A stretch of DNA of 64,000 nucleotides, from NCBI RefSeq assembly GCF_018388465.1, contig NZ_CP074404.1, positions 1,984,001-2,048,000 of the forward strand, read 5' to 3'. Positions 55,545 through 63,644 of the stretch are shown here, piece after piece. The notes below the pieces were generated by a model, which made no database searches, was not told the origin of the DNA, and saw nothing but the letters and a program-made list of their open reading frames with translations. Both the position numbers and the translations under genes were made by a program. Position 1 is the stretch's first letter; each line of letters starts with the position of its first letter. This stretch comes from Cellulomonas fengjieae. Lineage in GTDB: Bacteria; Actinomycetota; Actinomycetes; Actinomycetales; Cellulomonadaceae.

Positions 55545-56465
55545 CTACAGCCCTCCGAGCACGGTCACCAGCGCGGGGTACATCAGGAAGATCAGGAAGC
55601 CGACGCAGAGCAGAAGCTGCGCGACCATCATCGACTGCGAGCTCTCTCCGGCACGACCCTCCGAGTCGGACAGCTCCCGCCGACGCATCGAGCCCGCGCG
55701 CGCCGCGAGCGACTCACGCACCCGTGCACCGTCCTCCGCGACGAGCGCGAGAGCGGCGGCGAGGTCACGGAGCTCGTCGATGCGCAGCTCCGTGCCGAGG
55801 TCACCGAGCGCGGACCACGGGGTCTGCCCCCGCAGCCGCGCGGTGCCGAGCGCATCACGGATGCGGATCATCGCCCAGCCGTCGCTCAGCTCCGAGGCCG
55901 CCTGGAGCGCCTCGGGCACGCCGCGCCCACCGGCGAGGCTCATCGCGACGAGGTCGAGGAACGACCCGACGACGTGCCGGAAGTCCCGCCGCCGCGCTCG
56001 GGCCTTGCCGCGCACGACGAGCGTCGGCACCGCGGCGGCGATCATCGCGACCACGATGCTCGCGACGGCCGGGACCGGCACGGCCAACGGCACCCGCACC
56101 AGGAGGAGCAGCACCGAGACGAGGACCGGCGCGACGAGCCCGACGACGGCGGCGATCACCGTGGAGGCCAGGTGCAGGTCGAGCGGGCGGCCGACGACCG
56201 CCAGGTCGGAACGCAGGCCGCCCAGCTGGATCCCCGAGCCGGCGAGCGTGGCGGCGGAGCGCCGGCCGAGGTCGTGCACCCACCCGGGGCCCGACGCGGC
56301 GGAGGGGTCGACGGCCAGGATGCCCGCACGCTCGCGAGCCTCCGTGCGCTGCAGGTCGAGCCGGGCGAGGGCCGCCCCGGGTCGACGACCGGGCGGTGCG
56401 ACCACCAGGACGATCAGGAGGAGGCCGAGGCCCGCGACCGCTCCTCCCAGGAGCGCGCCGATCAT
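55545..56465 (-). CDS. tadC: TadC, Flp-pilus membrane platform protein
   Basis: 306 residues with four hydrophobic segments (two at about 5-25 and 95-145, two near 115-145 and 280-303) and a central T2SSF domain with FRHVVGSFLDLVAMSLAGGR near 163 and LRIDELRDLAAALALVAEDG near 217. Paired with TadB as the inner-membrane platform. Start overlaps the tadB stop by four bases. Confidence 0.92.
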   Translation of the reverse strand: MIGALLGGAVAGLGLLLIVLVVAPPGRRPGAALARLDLQRTEARERAGILAVDPSAASGPGWVHDLGRRSAATLAGSGIQLGGLRSDLAVVGRPLDLHLASTVIAAVVGLVAPVLVSVLLLLVRVPLAVPVPAVASIVVAMIAAAVPTLVVRGKARARRRDFRHVVGSFLDLVAMSLAGGRGVPEALQAASELSDGWAMIRIRDALGTARLRGQTPWSALGDLGTELRIDELRDLAAALALVAEDGARVRESLAARAGSMRRRELSDSEGRAGESSQSMMVAQLLLCVGFLIFLMYPALVTVLGGL

Positions 56466-57307
56466 GCGTCCTCCTCCACCACGAGGAACCGACGCGGCGT
56501 GTCGATCCCGGACAGCCGCTTCATCCAGAAGAACCCGCCGGCGAAGCACGCCACCACGACGAGCAGGACCACCTGGCCGGTCGGCGAGTCGTACGGCGCC
56601 ACGTAGGACGGGTTCACGATGGTGAGCAGGGCGATCACACCCACCGAGAACGCCATCACGATCTGCGAGGAACGACGGGTCGCGGAGCGTCCCGCCGTGA
56701 CGCGCTGGCGCATCTCGAGCTCGGCACGTGCGGCCTCCGACAGGGACGTCAGCACCTGGCGCAGACCGGGCCCGCGCAGCTTGGAGTTGAGGATCAGGGC
56801 AGCCACCACCATGTCGGCGCTCGGGTCGTCGAGGTCGTCCGCGAGCCGCCGGAGCGCGACCGCCAGCGGTGTGCGGACGCGCAGCCGGTCCACCACCATG
56901 CGCAGCTGGGGGCGGATGGCCGGGGAGGCGGCGTAGGCCGTCGCGGGAATGGCCTGCTCGAGCCCGACGGCACCGGCGATCGTGTCCCGCAGCGACTCGG
57001 TCCACGTCGCGAGCCCCTCGAGCCTGGCCATCGCCTCGCGCTCCGTCTTGGCGCCGCCGAAGAGAGCGGGCGCGGCGAGGACCAGCGCGGCGGACGCCAC
57101 CGCGGCGACGGGCCACGCCGTCCCGACCAGGACGACCAGGCCGACCCCGATCGCGATCAGCGTGCGGCGCCCGAGGCGCTCGACCAGGTTCCGTCCGCCC
57201 GCCACGCGCGGCGGGCGGTGCGTCGGTCGCATCGCCGCCACGAACAGCACGATGCCCCCACCGATGACGCCGCCCATCACGATCATGAGAACGGTGGTGC
57301 TGGACAT
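56462..57307 (-). CDS. tadB: TadB, Flp-pilus membrane platform protein
   Basis: 281 residues with membrane segments at about 5-25, 45-80 and two near 205-255, and a T2SSF domain with GLATWTESLRDTIAGAVGLE near 92. The start (MSSTTVLMIVM) shares one base with the tadA stop; a longer frame upstream is antisense noise. Expected to work with TadC under the TadA motor. Confidence 0.92.
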   Translation of the reverse strand: MSSTTVLMIVMGGVIGGGIVLFVAAMRPTHRPPRVAGGRNLVERLGRRTLIAIGVGLVVLVGTAWPVAAVASAALVLAAPALFGGAKTEREAMARLEGLATWTESLRDTIAGAVGLEQAIPATAYAASPAIRPQLRMVVDRLRVRTPLAVALRRLADDLDDPSADMVVAALILNSKLRGPGLRQVLTSLSEAARAELEMRQRVTAGRSATRRSSQIVMAFSVGVIALLTIVNPSYVAPYDSPTGQVVLLVVVACFAGGFFWMKRLSGIDTPRRFLVVEEDA

Positions 57308-58617
57308 CACATGCTCCGTGCGTCGGCGAACGACTGCGTGTAACCGACCGCCGCGAGCTCGTCGATGCACGAGATGGGCGCAGCGGCCGTCGCGACCCCG
57401 TCGGGGCCCGGCGCGAAGATCTCGCTCGACAGGACGCGCCCGTCCACGCCGTTGACCTCACGGATGCTCGCGACGTAGCGCCGCAGGCGCCCACCCTCGT
57501 GGTAGTCGTTGTGCTTCTGCACGAACACCACGAAGTCGATGGCGCCGGCGATCAGCATCATCGTGGCGTCGACCGGCAGCCGCTCGGCGGACTGGATGGC
57601 GTACGTCGAGATGCGGTTGAACACCTCGATCGAGCTGTTCGCGTGGATGGTGGACAGCGAGCCGTCGTTGCCCTGGCTCATCGCGTTGAGCATGGTGACG
57701 ATCTCGTCGCCCAGGACCTCACCGACGATGACCCGGTTCGGGTTCATGCGCAGGCTGCGCCGGACCAGCTCGGCCATCGTGATGGCACCGAGCCCCTCGG
57801 AGTTGGGCAGCCGCTCCTCGAACGAGACCACGTTCGGATGCAGGTCGGGGAACTCGCCCAGCCCGAGCTCGAGCGCCCGCTCGACCGTGATCAGCCGCTC
57901 GTGCGGCGGGATCTCGTTGGCGAGCGCACGAAGCAGGGTCGTCTTCCCGGCGTTCGTGGCGCCGGCGATCATGATGTTCTTGCGCGCCATCACGGCCGCC
58001 GACAGGAAACCGGCCACGTCGGGGGTCAGCGAGCCGAACCGGACCAGGTCGTCGAGGTGCACCCGCGAGAGCCGCGAGCGGCGGACCGAGATCGCGGGCC
58101 GCGAGCACACGTCCATCACCGCGGACAGGCGGCTGCCGTCGGGCAGCCGCAGGTCCAGCTGCGGGTTGGCGGAGTCAAACGACCGGCTGGTGAGCCCCGA
58201 GTACGCGCCGAGCACCTGGACGAGCTCGACGAGCTCGTCGTCCGAGTCTGCGATGGGCAGCCCGCGCTCCTCGCGGCCGTCGGCGAACTGGACGAACACC
58301 TGGTCGAACCCGTTGATGTCGATGTTCTCGATCTGCGGGTCGTCCAGGAGCGGCTGCAGCCGGCCCACGCCGTAGAGCGCGGCGTGGATGCCTGCCGCGA
58401 TCTCCTCCTCCTCGGCGGGGGTGGGAGGCGTCCGGGCCGACGCGATCTCGCCGCGGGCGTGCGCGTCGAGCACCCGGCTGATGACGGCGCGCGCGAACTG
58501 GCGCTCGTCCTCCGCCGACATCGGGGGCAGGCCGCTGGCGGCGTCGTCGCGGCGCTGCCGGGCGAGGATGTCCGCGACCTCCTCGCGGAGCCGGCGGACG
58601 AGGGCCTGGTCGAGCAT
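57307..58617 (-). CDS. tadA: TadA/CpaF, ATPase of the Flp (tight adherence) pilus
   Basis: 436 residues. The N-terminal helical domain is followed by GVGRLQPLLDDPQIENIDIN (about 78-97), a CpaF hallmark. Walker A GATNAGKTTLLRAL lies near 218, the Asp box TVERALELGL near 243, Walker B RVIVGEVLGDE near 293, and the His box GSLSTIHANSS near 318. It is the bifunctional motor of the Tad system. The start lies at the cpaE-like stop (one-base overlap). Confidence 0.95.
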   Translation of the reverse strand: MLDQALVRRLREEVADILARQRRDDAASGLPPMSAEDERQFARAVISRVLDAHARGEIASARTPPTPAEEEEIAAGIHAALYGVGRLQPLLDDPQIENIDINGFDQVFVQFADGREERGLPIADSDDELVELVQVLGAYSGLTSRSFDSANPQLDLRLPDGSRLSAVMDVCSRPAISVRRSRLSRVHLDDLVRFGSLTPDVAGFLSAAVMARKNIMIAGATNAGKTTLLRALANEIPPHERLITVERALELGLGEFPDLHPNVVSFEERLPNSEGLGAITMAELVRRSLRMNPNRVIVGEVLGDEIVTMLNAMSQGNDGSLSTIHANSSIEVFNRISTYAIQSAERLPVDATMMLIAGAIDFVVFVQKHNDYHEGGRLRRYVASIREVNGVDGRVLSSEIFAPGPDGVATAAAPISCIDELAAVGYTQSFADARSM

Positions 58618-59393
58618 CAGCGCACCACCATCCGGGGCTGGCGTGTGTCGGCGAGCGACCGCACGGAGTCGACGAGCGAACGGGTGGACCGCACCAGCAG
58701 CGACCGGTCGATGCCGCGGGAGAGCCTGCCCCCCACGACGTCAGCAGCGCGCGGGTCGTTCGCGACCGTCCCGAGGACGTGTGCGGACAGCCCGCTGTGG
58801 GCGAGGAGCGCGGACAGGTCCTTCGAGGACCGGGAGTCGCGCGCGTCGGTGACCACGACGACGCCGACGGGCGGCGGCTGGCTCCCCGCGTTCTCCATCG
58901 TGGCGATCCAGGTGAGCCGCTCGCGCAGGTGTGCGTAGGACTCGACGTGGGGTCGGACGACGAAGACCAGCACGTCCGCGGCAGCCACCACGGGCGTCAC
59001 CGGGCTGCCGAGGGTGAAGCGCCCGACGTCGGCGACGACGGTGCCGACGTGCCGGGTCAGCATGGTGCCGATGGTCCCCCAGACGGGGCCCATGCCTGCC
59101 ACCTGCTCCGGACGCTGCACGCCACAGAGCACCTGCAGCCCGCCGTCGATCTCCTGCAGGTGCGGCTCGAGCGACATAGCGGCAGCCCCGCGCCGGGCGT
59201 CGACGGCGAGCGAGAGCAGCCCGCGCTCGGGGTCCAGCGGCTCCTGCGTCGCCGTGCGCGCGACCAGGGCGACGTCGCCGCCCGCGGGGTCGGCGTCGAC
59301 AAGGACGGCCTGCGTGGGCCAGACCGACGCGAGCACGCGTGCGGTCGTCGTCACGCCGGGCGCCCCCTTGGCGGAGGCCATCGCGACGAGCAC
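58617..59393 (-). CDS. CpaE/TadZ-like MinD-family protein with degenerate P-loop
   Basis: 258 residues, MinD/ParA-like. The deviant Walker A reads SAKGAPGVTTTARVLAS at about residues 7-23: the second Lys of KGGxGKT is Val, so ATP hydrolysis may be weak or absent. The later ADVLVFVVRPHVESYAHLRE and VVVVTDARDSRSS parts fit the fold. TadZ/CpaE proteins place the Tad machine at its site in the cell. The GTG start is one base after the cpaB-like stop. Confidence 0.85.
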   Translation of the reverse strand: MLVAMASAKGAPGVTTTARVLASVWPTQAVLVDADPAGGDVALVARTATQEPLDPERGLLSLAVDARRGAAAMSLEPHLQEIDGGLQVLCGVQRPEQVAGMGPVWGTIGTMLTRHVGTVVADVGRFTLGSPVTPVVAAADVLVFVVRPHVESYAHLRERLTWIATMENAGSQPPPVGVVVVTDARDSRSSKDLSALLAHSGLSAHVLGTVANDPRAADVVGGRLSRGIDRSLLVRSTRSLVDSVRSLADTRQPRMVVR

Positions 59394-59394
59394 G

Positions 59395-60123
59395 TCAGCT
59401 CCCCTCGTCGATCGGCTGGCCGCGGGTCACGAGGATCACCGAGAGGTCGCCGGACGACGCGACCGCGGCAACCTGCGGCGCGTCGGCGGTGTCCACGATG
59501 AAGGTCGCCGTGATGCCGGATCCGGCGCTGCCCGCGGTCGTCGCAGCACCCTTGTTGCGGGTGGCGCTGACCAGGGCGTCCGGGACGAGCACGCGACCCG
59601 CGGCGTCGGTCACCGCGACGAGCTGGACGATGTCTCCGGGCTGCAGCCCGCTGGCGGGCATCCGGCCGGGCTCGATGTCCGCACCCACGGCGACCATGCC
59701 GTCCTTCAGAGGCCCGGAGTCACCGAGCATGGACACGTCGAGGAGCTGCCCCTCGGACAGCTTCACCCGCGCGTACTTGCCCACGACGTCCGCCATCTGC
59801 GAGGCGGGCACGAGCAGGGTGCCGTCCGCGGCCACCGGCACGCTGTGCAGGTCGTCCTCACCGATCTGCGAGCCGGCGGCGACGTCCTTCGAGACGGCCA
59901 GCATCGGCACGCGCTCGTCGGCGCGCAGCGCGAGCAGCCCGGCCACCGCGGCACCGCCGACGATGAGCAGCACCGCGAGGGCGGCCAGCATCGGACGCCG
60001 CTCACGGGGTGCGGGCGGCAGCCGGTCGCTGCGGGCTCCGGTGGCGGAGATGCCCCGGTCCTCGCGTGCGCGGCGGCGGTCGGTCACGTTGTCGCGCGCC
60101 TGGGCGCCAGTCGGGCTCGTCAT
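59395..60123 (-). CDS. CpaB/RcpC-like SAF-domain protein
   Basis: 242 residues. A basic cytoplasmic tail (about 1-42) is followed by one membrane segment (AALAVLLIVGGAAVAGLLAL) and a SAF domain with VSKDVAAGSQIGEDDL and a LQPGDIVQLVAV loop near 160, the pattern of CpaB/RcpC Flp-pilus assembly proteins. It is the first gene of the Tad operon, with a good -10 (TATAGT) 56 bases upstream. Confidence 0.87.
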   Translation of the reverse strand: MTSPTGAQARDNVTDRRRAREDRGISATGARSDRLPPAPRERRPMLAALAVLLIVGGAAVAGLLALRADERVPMLAVSKDVAAGSQIGEDDLHSVPVAADGTLLVPASQMADVVGKYARVKLSEGQLLDVSMLGDSGPLKDGMVAVGADIEPGRMPASGLQPGDIVQLVAVTDAAGRVLVPDALVSATRNKGAATTAGSAGSGITATFIVDTADAPQVAAVASSGDLSVILVTRGQPIDEGS

Positions 60124-60141
60124 CTGGGAGTGTCACACCTC

Positions 60142-60161
60142 GTGTCGGACGGACCCGACAC
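60142..60161 (-). promoter_or_regulatory. Inverted repeat in the Tad operon leader
   Basis: GTGTCGG and CCGACAC, seven-base perfect arms around six bases, between the -10 and the first Tad gene. It could be an operator or a leader stem-loop. Confidence 0.4.
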
Positions 60162-60178
60162 CTGCCGGGACGACGTGA

Positions 60179-60184
60179 ACTATA
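60179..60184 (-). promoter_or_regulatory. Strong -10 element for the Tad operon
   Basis: TATAGT lies in a short AT-rich patch 56 bases upstream of the cpaB-like start. No matching -35 is clear. The rest of the gap, toward the radical SAM gene, has an ACCTGCGG/CCGCAGGT inverted repeat (60192-60246) that may be that gene's terminator. Confidence 0.5.
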
Positions 60185-60270
60185 AGGCGAGACCTGCGGC
60201 GGCCGCCGCGTGGGCCGCCCCCGTGGGCCAGACATCACCCGCAGGTCCCGTGCGGTGCGGACGTGGGGCC

Positions 60271-61344
60271 CTAGAAGAGCACCGGCTGGGCGGCCGCAAC
60301 CGTGGGCTCATGCACCGTGAGCAGGCCGGACGCCAGGCTCCCCGCCGGGTAGGTGCCCTCCCCCGCCGGCCCGTCCCGCCTCGTGCGGTGGCCCGACGAG
60401 TCCGCGAAGCCGTGCCGCACGAGCAGCGGCCGGACCCGCTCGTCGAGCCACCGCACGTACTCCCGAGGCGCGTACGCCCCGCGACCGTAGAGCTCCTCGT
60501 AGCGGGGCACGAGCGCCGGCGCGTGCTCCCGGAGCCAGGCGAGGAACAGCGGCTTGACGGGTCCCCGGAGATGCAGAGGAAGCACGGTCACCCCGGTCGC
60601 CCCCGCGTCGGCGAGGTCCCGCAGGAGGGCGTCCAGCTGGGCGCGGTCGTCCGTGAGCCACGGCAGGACCGGTGCGACCATGACGCCGCACGGCAGACCC
60701 GCCTCCCGCACGGCGCGGATGAGGTCGAGCCGAGCGCGCGGCGTCGGCGTCCCGGGCTCGACCGCCTGCTGCAACGACTCGTCCCCGACGGCCAGCGAGA
60801 CGCCGATGCCCACGGGCACCGCCCGCGCCGCCTCGGCCAGCAGCGGCAGGTCCCGGCGCAGCAGGGTCCCCTTGGTCAGGATCGACAACGGGGTGCCGCT
60901 GCCCGCCAGCGCCTCGATGATCCCCGGCATGAACCGGTACCTGCCCTCGACCCGCTGGTACGGGTCCGTGTTGGTGCCGAGAGCGACGTGCTCGCGCGCC
61001 CAGGACCGGCGGCCCAGCTCCGCGCGCAGCACGTCGACGACGTTGGTCTTCACGACGATCTGCGTCTCGAAGTCCCGCCCGGCCCCCAGGTCGAGGTACT
61101 CGTGGGTGGGCCGCGCGAAGCAGTACGTGCAGGCGTGCAGGCAGCCGCGGGTCGGGTTGACGGTCCACCGGAACGGCATGCGGGACGCTTCCGGCACCTT
61201 GTTGAGCGCGCTCCTGCACGTGACCTCGTGGAAGGTCACGCCCGCGAACTCGGGGGTCCGCACGCTGCGCACCAGCCCGGCGAGCGTCAGCCCGGGCAAC
61301 GCGTCGGTGTCGTCCGTCCCCAGCTTCTGGCCGTCCCATCGCAT
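60271..61344 (-). CDS. Rv2578c-type radical SAM protein
   Basis: 357 residues. The radical SAM cluster motif CLHACTYCFARP lies near residue 68 (CxxxCxxC), within WTVNPTRGCLHACTYCF. Downstream are GTNTDPYQRVEGRYRFMPG (near 118), SILTKGTLLRRDLPLL and GIGVSLAVGD stretches typical of the SplB-like subgroup. Actinobacterial relatives such as Rv2578c are of unknown function, though a DNA-repair role is often suspected. The gene follows hisS by 31 bases, and a near-perfect LexA box lies in this gap, so damage-induced expression is likely. The start ATG is chosen as the first Met of the conserved MRWDGQKL. Confidence 0.9.
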   Translation of the reverse strand: MRWDGQKLGTDDTDALPGLTLAGLVRSVRTPEFAGVTFHEVTCRSALNKVPEASRMPFRWTVNPTRGCLHACTYCFARPTHEYLDLGAGRDFETQIVVKTNVVDVLRAELGRRSWAREHVALGTNTDPYQRVEGRYRFMPGIIEALAGSGTPLSILTKGTLLRRDLPLLAEAARAVPVGIGVSLAVGDESLQQAVEPGTPTPRARLDLIRAVREAGLPCGVMVAPVLPWLTDDRAQLDALLRDLADAGATGVTVLPLHLRGPVKPLFLAWLREHAPALVPRYEELYGRGAYAPREYVRWLDERVRPLLVRHGFADSSGHRTRRDGPAGEGTYPAGSLASGLLTVHEPTVAAAQPVLF

Positions 61345-61352
61345 GCCCTCAT

Positions 61353-61368
61353 GCGAACACGTGTTCGA
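61353..61368 (-). promoter_or_regulatory. LexA (SOS) box for the radical SAM gene
   Basis: The plus strand reads GCGAACACGTGTTCGA, matching the actinobacterial/Bacillus-type SOS box TCGAAC-N4-GTTCGA at 11 of 12 specified positions; the central 14 bases (61354-61367) are a perfect palindrome. It lies 9-24 bases upstream of the radical SAM start and just after the hisS stop. Confidence 0.8.
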
Positions 61369-61375
61369 ACGACTG

Positions 61376-62722
61376 TCAAGCAGGAACCACGCGGGGCCAC
61401 AGGTCCGCCTCGGCCGGCGCCCACGTCGCGGCGTCCGCGTCGACCTGCTCACCCGAGCGGATGTCCTTGACCTGGTCCGCCCCGTCCTCGCCGACGAACC
61501 ACACGAACGGGATGCCGCGGCGGTCGGCGTGCCGGATCTGCTTGCCGAACTTCGCGGCGGACGGAGCCACCTCGACGGGGATGCCCCGCGCCCGCAGGGA
61601 CGCCGCGACCGCGTCGGACCGGTCCCGCGCCTCCTCGGCGCTCACCGCGACGAGGACCGCACTGGGCACCGACCGCGTGGTGGTCACCAGCCCGCCGCCG
61701 ATGAGCCGCGACACCAGCCGGGACACCCCGATCGACAGGCCGACCCCGGGGTACGTGTTCGCGCCGTCCGACGCCAGCGTGTCGTAGCGGCCACCGGAGC
61801 AGATGGAGCCGAGCTGCTCGTGGCCCACCAGCACCGTCTCGTAGACCGAGCCCGTGTAGTAGTCGAGGCCGCGCGCGATCTTGAGGTCCGCGACCACGAC
61901 ACCGGGTGCTCGCGCGGCGGCGGCCCGCAGGAGCGCGCCCAGCTCCTCGAGCCCTTCGTCGAGGAGCTCGTTCGACGTGACCGCGAGGTCCCGCACCCGG
62001 GCGACCACCGTCTCGTCCGAGCCGCTGATCGACGCGAGCTCCAGGCACGCGCGCGCCTGCGCCTCGTCGGCCCCGGCCTCCTCGACCAGCAGCGCGGCGA
62101 CGGCGTCGGCGCCGATCTTGTCGAGCTTGTCGATGTTGCGCAGCACGGCGTCGACGTCCGTCAGCCCGAGTCCTCGGTAGAAGCCCTCGGCCACCTTGCG
62201 GTTGTTGACGAGGATGCGCACCGGCGGCACGCCGATCTCCCGCAGCGCGCCGAGCGCCTCGGCCATCACCAGGGGCAGCTCGACCTCGTAGTGGTACGGC
62301 AGCGCCCCGGCGCCCACCACGTCGATGTCCGCCTGGACGAACTCGCGGAACCGACCGTCCTGGGGACGCTCTCCGCGCCACACCTTCTGGATCTGGTAGC
62401 GCCGGAACGGGAACGCCAGGTGACCGGCGTTCTCGAGTACGTAGCGCGCGAACGGCACCGTGAGGTCGAAGTGCAGCCCCAGGGTCCCCGCGCGGTCCGG
62501 ATCGACGCCGGCGTCCTCCTGCAGGCGGCGCAGCACGTAGACCTCCTTGGAGGTCTCGCCCTTGCGCAGCAGCTGGTCGAGGGGCTCGACCGCCCGAGTC
62601 TCGATGCCGGCGAAGCCGTGCAGCTCGAAGGTGCGGCGCAGCACGTCGAGGACGTGCTGCTCGACGAGGCGCCCGTCGGGCAGCCACTCGGGAAATCCGG
62701 ACAGAGGGGTGGGTCGCGCCAT
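61376..62722 (-). CDS. hisS: Histidyl-tRNA synthetase
   Basis: Charges tRNA-His. 448 residues. Motif 1 region is RRTFELHGFAGIETRAVEPL (about 29-48), LHFDLTVPFARYV near 84, motif 2 with KVWRGERPQDGRFREFVQAD near 113, the His-binding ARGLDYYTGSVYE near 283, and motif 3 in GVGLSIGVSRLV. It is preceded by the metallo-hydrolase gene (42-base gap), the usual actinobacterial order. Confidence 0.97.
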   Translation of the reverse strand: MARPTPLSGFPEWLPDGRLVEQHVLDVLRRTFELHGFAGIETRAVEPLDQLLRKGETSKEVYVLRRLQEDAGVDPDRAGTLGLHFDLTVPFARYVLENAGHLAFPFRRYQIQKVWRGERPQDGRFREFVQADIDVVGAGALPYHYEVELPLVMAEALGALREIGVPPVRILVNNRKVAEGFYRGLGLTDVDAVLRNIDKLDKIGADAVAALLVEEAGADEAQARACLELASISGSDETVVARVRDLAVTSNELLDEGLEELGALLRAAAARAPGVVVADLKIARGLDYYTGSVYETVLVGHEQLGSICSGGRYDTLASDGANTYPGVGLSIGVSRLVSRLIGGGLVTTTRSVPSAVLVAVSAEEARDRSDAVAASLRARGIPVEVAPSAAKFGKQIRHADRRGIPFVWFVGEDGADQVKDIRSGEQVDADAATWAPAEADLWPRVVPA

Positions 62723-62764
62723 GGGGCCCGATCCTTCCAGACCCTCGGGGCGCTCGAGGACCGG

Positions 62765-63490
62765 CTAGAGACGCTGCAGGTACGGGTTGTGCGCCAGCTC
62801 GCTCGAGATCTCGCTCGTCGGGCCGTGCCCGGGGACGACGACGGTCCCGGGCGGGAGCGTCGCGACGACCTCCCGCAGCGTCCGCTGCATCGTGGCCTGG
62901 TCACCGCCGGGCAGGTCGGTGCGTCCCACGGAGCCGGCGAACAGGACGTCACCGGTGAACGCGAGGTCCTCGACGAGGTACAGGGTCGACCCCTCGGTGT
63001 GGCCCGGTGCGTGCCGGGCGACGATCCGCAGCCCGCCGAGCTCGAGCACCGAGTCGGCGGAGCGGACGTCGTCGACGCCCCCGAACGGCTCCACCCGATC
63101 CGGCGCCGCGTAGCGCGCCGGGTCGACACCCGTCGCCACCAGGGCCTGCGCCAGCGGGCCGGACGGATCGTGCGTCGGCGACCCCGACGAGCCGAGCAGG
63201 CCCAGCGTGCCGAACGGGTCGGCGAGCCGGTAGGCGTCGGCGGCGTGCAGCAGCACCGGGACGTCGAGCGCCGCCGACAGGGGTCCGGCGTCCCACGTGT
63301 GGTCGACGTGGCCGTGGGTGGCCAGGACAGCGGCCGGGCGCAGGCCCCGCGCCCGGACCAGGCTCAGCACCTCCTGCATGACGCCCGCGCCGGCGTCGAT
63401 GACGACGCACGACCCGTCGTCGTCGACGAGCACGCTGCACCGGGCGCCGAAGACGGCGGACACGAGGGTGATCACCTGCATGGCAGGCAC
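62765..63490 (-). CDS. Metallo-beta-lactamase-fold hydrolase, glyoxalase II-like
   Basis: 241 residues. The metal-binding THGHVDHTWD (HxHxDH) lies at residues 58-67, further ligands are in ARHAPGHTEGSTLYL near 160 and DLAFTGDVLF near 176, and VVVPGHGPTSE near 224 carries the last His. Relatives next to hisS in actinobacteria are annotated as hydroxyacylglutathione hydrolase-like; the true substrate is unknown. The GTG start has AGGAGG five to six bases upstream; a Met three codons later is possible. Divergent from the cyclophilin gene. Confidence 0.88.
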   Translation of the reverse strand: MPAMQVITLVSAVFGARCSVLVDDDGSCVVIDAGAGVMQEVLSLVRARGLRPAAVLATHGHVDHTWDAGPLSAALDVPVLLHAADAYRLADPFGTLGLLGSSGSPTHDPSGPLAQALVATGVDPARYAAPDRVEPFGGVDDVRSADSVLELGGLRIVARHAPGHTEGSTLYLVEDLAFTGDVLFAGSVGRTDLPGGDQATMQRTLREVVATLPPGTVVVPGHGPTSEISSELAHNPYLQRL

Positions 63491-63562
63491 GGTAGTCCTC
63501 CTGCGTGTCCGAACTCTGACGTCACCCGCGCCGCCGCTGGTGGTCGGTCTCCCAGGCTTGCC

Positions 63563-63568
63563 TAGACT
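63563..63568 (+). promoter_or_regulatory. Possible -10 element for the cyclophilin gene
   Basis: TAGACT (TANNNT) in the 154-base divergent gap. -35 not clear. Confidence 0.25.
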
Positions 63569-63589
63569 GTCCCGGGTCCCCTACATGCA

Positions 63590-63618
63590 GTGCGGCTGGC
63601 GGACGACCGGAGCCGCAC
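63590..63618 (+). promoter_or_regulatory. Inverted repeat in the cyclophilin leader
   Basis: GTGCGGCT and AGCCGCAC, eight-base perfect arms with a 13-base loop, ending 26 bases before the GTG start. It may form a leader stem or a protein site. Confidence 0.35.
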
Positions 63619-63644
63619 ACCGCGACGACGCAAGGAGCGTGTGC

